64,000 bases of DNA from Paraburkholderia sp. BL21I4N1 (lineage in GTDB: Bacteria > Pseudomonadota > Gammaproteobacteria > Burkholderiales > Burkholderiaceae). The position numbers were made by a program, and so were the translations under genes. Positions within the stretch are counted from its first letter, which is position 1. Each line of letters opens with the position of its first letter. The notes under the pieces were generated by a model. The model ran no database searches, was not told where the DNA came from, and saw nothing but the letters and a program-made list of their open reading frames with translations. The stretch spans positions 62,001 through 126,000 of the forward strand of contig NZ_PVEN01000001.1 in NCBI RefSeq assembly GCF_002973525.1, in the 5' to 3' direction. Of the stretch, positions 63,553 to 64,000 are shown one piece after another.

Positions 63553-64000
63553 CTACGTTACGTCGGTGAACAGGCGTCCCCAACCTGCGAGCGGCGCGGT
63601 ATCGACGTCCAGCATCCGCAGAGCCTTCCAGATGACGGTCGCGACCGTGTCGTAGGCGGGGATGTCGGTGGCCCGTTCAAAAGCGCGTACGAGATGCGCC
63701 GCGTGCAGATTCGTGCAAAAGGTGGTGAGCGCATCGGGTCGCGCGAACGCGGCTTCGCGCATCATGATCGCGAGTTGCGTATCGGACACCTCGGCGAAGC
63801 TGAAATTGTCCTGCAAGCCGAGATGCCGTTCCGCGACGCATTCCATGCCGAGTTTTTCGTAGTTGCGCACGATTCGCTGCTGGACCTCGTCGAGATACGG
63901 CGATACCAGTCCGAAGCGTCGCACGCCGGTGGTCTCGAAGATTTCGTTGAGCGCGAGGACCGAGGTTGTCGCGGGAATCCCGGTCGCTTCGGTAATGTGA
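63553..64000 (-). CDS. Maleate isomerase/arylmalonate decarboxylase-like protein (partial, 5' end outside window)
   Basis: The frame is open to the right edge, so the N-terminus is missing. Visible are HITEATGIPATTSVLALNEI, FGLVSPYLDEVQQRIV, LTTFCTNLHAA (the C-terminal catalytic Cys is the Cys of FCTNL) and IPAYDTVATVIWKAL. The family (Asp/Glu racemase superfamily) isomerises maleate, decarboxylates arylmalonates or racemises hydantoins. The first catalytic Cys lies outside the window. The substrate cannot be told. Confidence 0.85.
   Translation of the reverse strand, partial: HITEATGIPATTSVLALNEIFETTGVRRFGLVSPYLDEVQQRIVRNYEKLGMECVAERHLGLQDNFSFAEVSDTQLAIMMREAAFARPDALTTFCTNLHAAHLVRAFERATDIPAYDTVATVIWKALRMLDVDTAPLAGWGRLFTDVT

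Noticed and set aside
1..64000. CRISPR arrays, tRNA/rRNA genes, insertion sequences or prophage
   Set aside because: No regularly spaced direct repeats, cloverleaf-like sequence, transposase or phage structural gene was recognised anywhere in the window.

Overview
This window is GC-rich chromosomal DNA whose gene content, spacing and codon use point to a betaproteobacterium of the Burkholderia/Paraburkholderia group. The indications are a PlcN-type Tat-exported phospholipase C, an ECF42-type sigma cluster, PiuC/PiuB-like iron genes, a polyphosphate glucokinase, and many LysR, AraC and GNAT genes. That assignment is an inference from the genes; no rRNA or tRNA gene was seen. Most of the window looks like an ordinary secondary-replicon or accessory-metabolism region, with a few islands of odd composition.

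Layout. 1-7 kb: end of an aspartoacylase-like gene, a small cupin, a short Rhs-repeat protein with a toxin-like tail and a 4-nt-overlapping candidate immunity gene, then a lipoprotein/phospholipase C pair on the minus strand. 7-15.5 kb: a plus-strand carbohydrate block (debranching enzyme, GH63-like glucosidase, G6P dehydrogenase, polyphosphate glucokinase, PEBP-family protein) that could release glucose from glucans, phosphorylate it with polyphosphate and feed it to the pentose phosphate route. 16.5-20.7 kb: a Fur-box-preceded siderophore receptor / PiuC / PepSY operon. 21-26 kb: one giant soluble hybrid kinase with two kinase cores and three receivers. 26-34.5 kb: HiPIP, small enzymes, a gene-poor tract holding an orphan terminator (candidate small RNA), an AlgP-like basic protein and an active-looking GGDEF/EAL protein. 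34.5-41.5 kb: PlsC, a zinc alcohol dehydrogenase, small unknowns, a LysR/nitrilase divergent pair in which the nitrilase carries a one-base frameshift, and a large lipoprotein. 41.9-44.6 kb: two YCII proteins, a VOC protein and an ECF42-like sigma factor. 44.6-51.2 kb: methyltransferase, DUF4337, XapX, quinone oxidoreductase, AraC, AEC carrier, LysR, VC0807-family membrane protein. 51.2-53.8 kb: a two-gene minus-strand unit encoding a GNAT-PIN-GNAT-like-PUA-like fusion and an overlapping ASCH protein. 54-64 kb: GNATs, a MocR regulator, an isochorismatase-like protein, a second editing-less threonyl-tRNA synthetase behind a threonine-rich leader peptide and attenuator, an AraC/EamA divergent pair, DUF3050, and the edge of a maleate isomerase/arylmalonate decarboxylase-like gene.

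The strongest candidates for something new are the GNAT-PIN-GNAT-PUA + ASCH pair (51227-53822), the threonine-attenuated second ThrRS (58958-60386), and the miniature Rhs with its private tail and immunity gene (1466-4449). All functions are from reading the translations; no database search was run.
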